Positions 5,897 through 6,051 of a DNA stretch of 6,051 bases are shown one piece after another. The notes under the pieces were generated by a model. It saw only the letters and a program-made list of their open reading frames with translations, was not told the DNA's origin and did not search any database. The DNA lies in NCBI GenBank assembly GCA_030447145.1, contig JAUJLY010000202.1, positions 1 through 6,051 of the forward strand. The letters run 5' to 3'. Position 1 is the first letter of the stretch. Every line of letters begins with the position of its first letter. The DNA is from Thermomicrobiales bacterium (GTDB taxonomy: Bacteria > Chloroflexota > Chloroflexia > Thermomicrobiales > UBA6265). The translations under genes and the position numbers were made by a program.

Positions 5897-6051
5897 CTAA
5901 CCCCCTTTTAGTGCCCAGAAGACCACATACGCATCAAAACCAAGTGGGGTGGTACCAGTACACCGGCCCAGGCGGGTTCCCAGGAGCCCGGGCGTAAGGA
6001 CGAAAAGCAGCACCCCAAAAACAACATGAAAGTATACGGCCTTAATAAATG
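5897..6051 (-). CDS. C-terminus of a putative membrane protein (partial, runs off window)
   Basis: Reading leftward from the window end, one frame stays open for 50 codons and ends with TAG (complement of 5897-5899). The protein has a hydrophobic segment HVVFGVLLFVLTPGLLG, long enough to cross a membrane, then TRLGRCTGTTPLGFDAY and a second short hydrophobic stretch before the end ALKGG. The start is outside the window. I do not recognise a family. The gene converges on the GH57 gene, and its stop codon lies just beyond the T tract of the + strand terminator. Support is the amino-acid pattern and position only; a 50-codon open frame can arise by chance. Confidence 0.5.
   Translation of the reverse strand, partial: FIKAVYFHVVFGVLLFVLTPGLLGTRLGRCTGTTPLGFDAYVVFWALKGG

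Noticed and set aside
5944..5958. T-box-like sequence GGGGTGGTACC on the + strand
   Set aside because: It resembles the T-box core UGGNACC, but there is no room for a stem I/specifier region after the terminator at 5895. No following terminator is seen, and the stretch is better explained as part of the opposite-strand reading frame.
5946..6016. Possible structured RNA: hairpins 5948-5964 and 5973-5990 enclosed by GGGGTG/CACCCC
   Set aside because: The stems are short and expected in GC-rich sequence. No known RNA family is recognised, and a plausible - strand coding frame crosses the region.
5820..6051. The homopolymer-rich end of the window as low-quality or junk sequence
   Set aside because: The G and C runs pair precisely as a terminator stem followed by a T tract, and the remainder carries an open membrane-protein-like frame, so it reads as real sequence.

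Overview
The window is about 6 kb of moderately GC-rich bacterial chromosome with four well-supported genes on the + strand. Two gene fragments lie at the edges. The mix is a solitary MreB, a lipobox protein with a long Thr/Pro/Ala/Gly-rich linker and a C-terminal SH3b domain, and bacterial-type MalQ and GH57 glucan enzymes. This fits the Chloroflexota, perhaps a Thermomicrobia/Sphaerobacter-like lineage. That placement rests on gene style only and is tentative.

Layout. Positions 1-40 look like the last codons of an upstream gene. Positions 41-291 are non-coding and carry only small hairpins. Positions 292-1296 encode MreB. After 86 nt with purine-rich, Shine-Dalgarno-like tracts comes an SH3-domain lipoprotein (1383-2177). 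No terminator is visible between these two, so they may share a transcript. After 123 nt, malQ starts at a TTG codon behind a strong ribosome binding site (2301-3872). A short hairpin followed by TTTT (3911-3935) and an extended -10 promoter candidate (3960-3968) separate malQ from a GH57 1,4-alpha-glucan branching enzyme starting at 4039.

The main oddity is in the GH57 gene. Its frame is stopped by TAG at 5500-5502, inside the conserved C-terminal domain. The same frame then stays open for 88 codons of family-like sequence to a TGA at 5767-5769, with no frameshift. A 6-bp hairpin starts two bases after the TAG. A strong intrinsic terminator at 5835-5895 follows the TGA, not the TAG. This could be a nonsense mutation, a base-calling error or stop readthrough; the sequence alone does not decide.

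The last 155 nt carry, on the - strand, what looks like the C-terminus of a membrane protein that converges on the GH57 gene and runs off the window.

Functionally, MreB and the SH3 lipoprotein point to the cell envelope. MalQ rearranges alpha-1,4-glucan chains and the GH57 enzyme adds alpha-1,6 branches, so these two form a small glycogen/alpha-glucan pair. I found no CRISPR array, tRNA, rRNA, insertion sequence or defence module.
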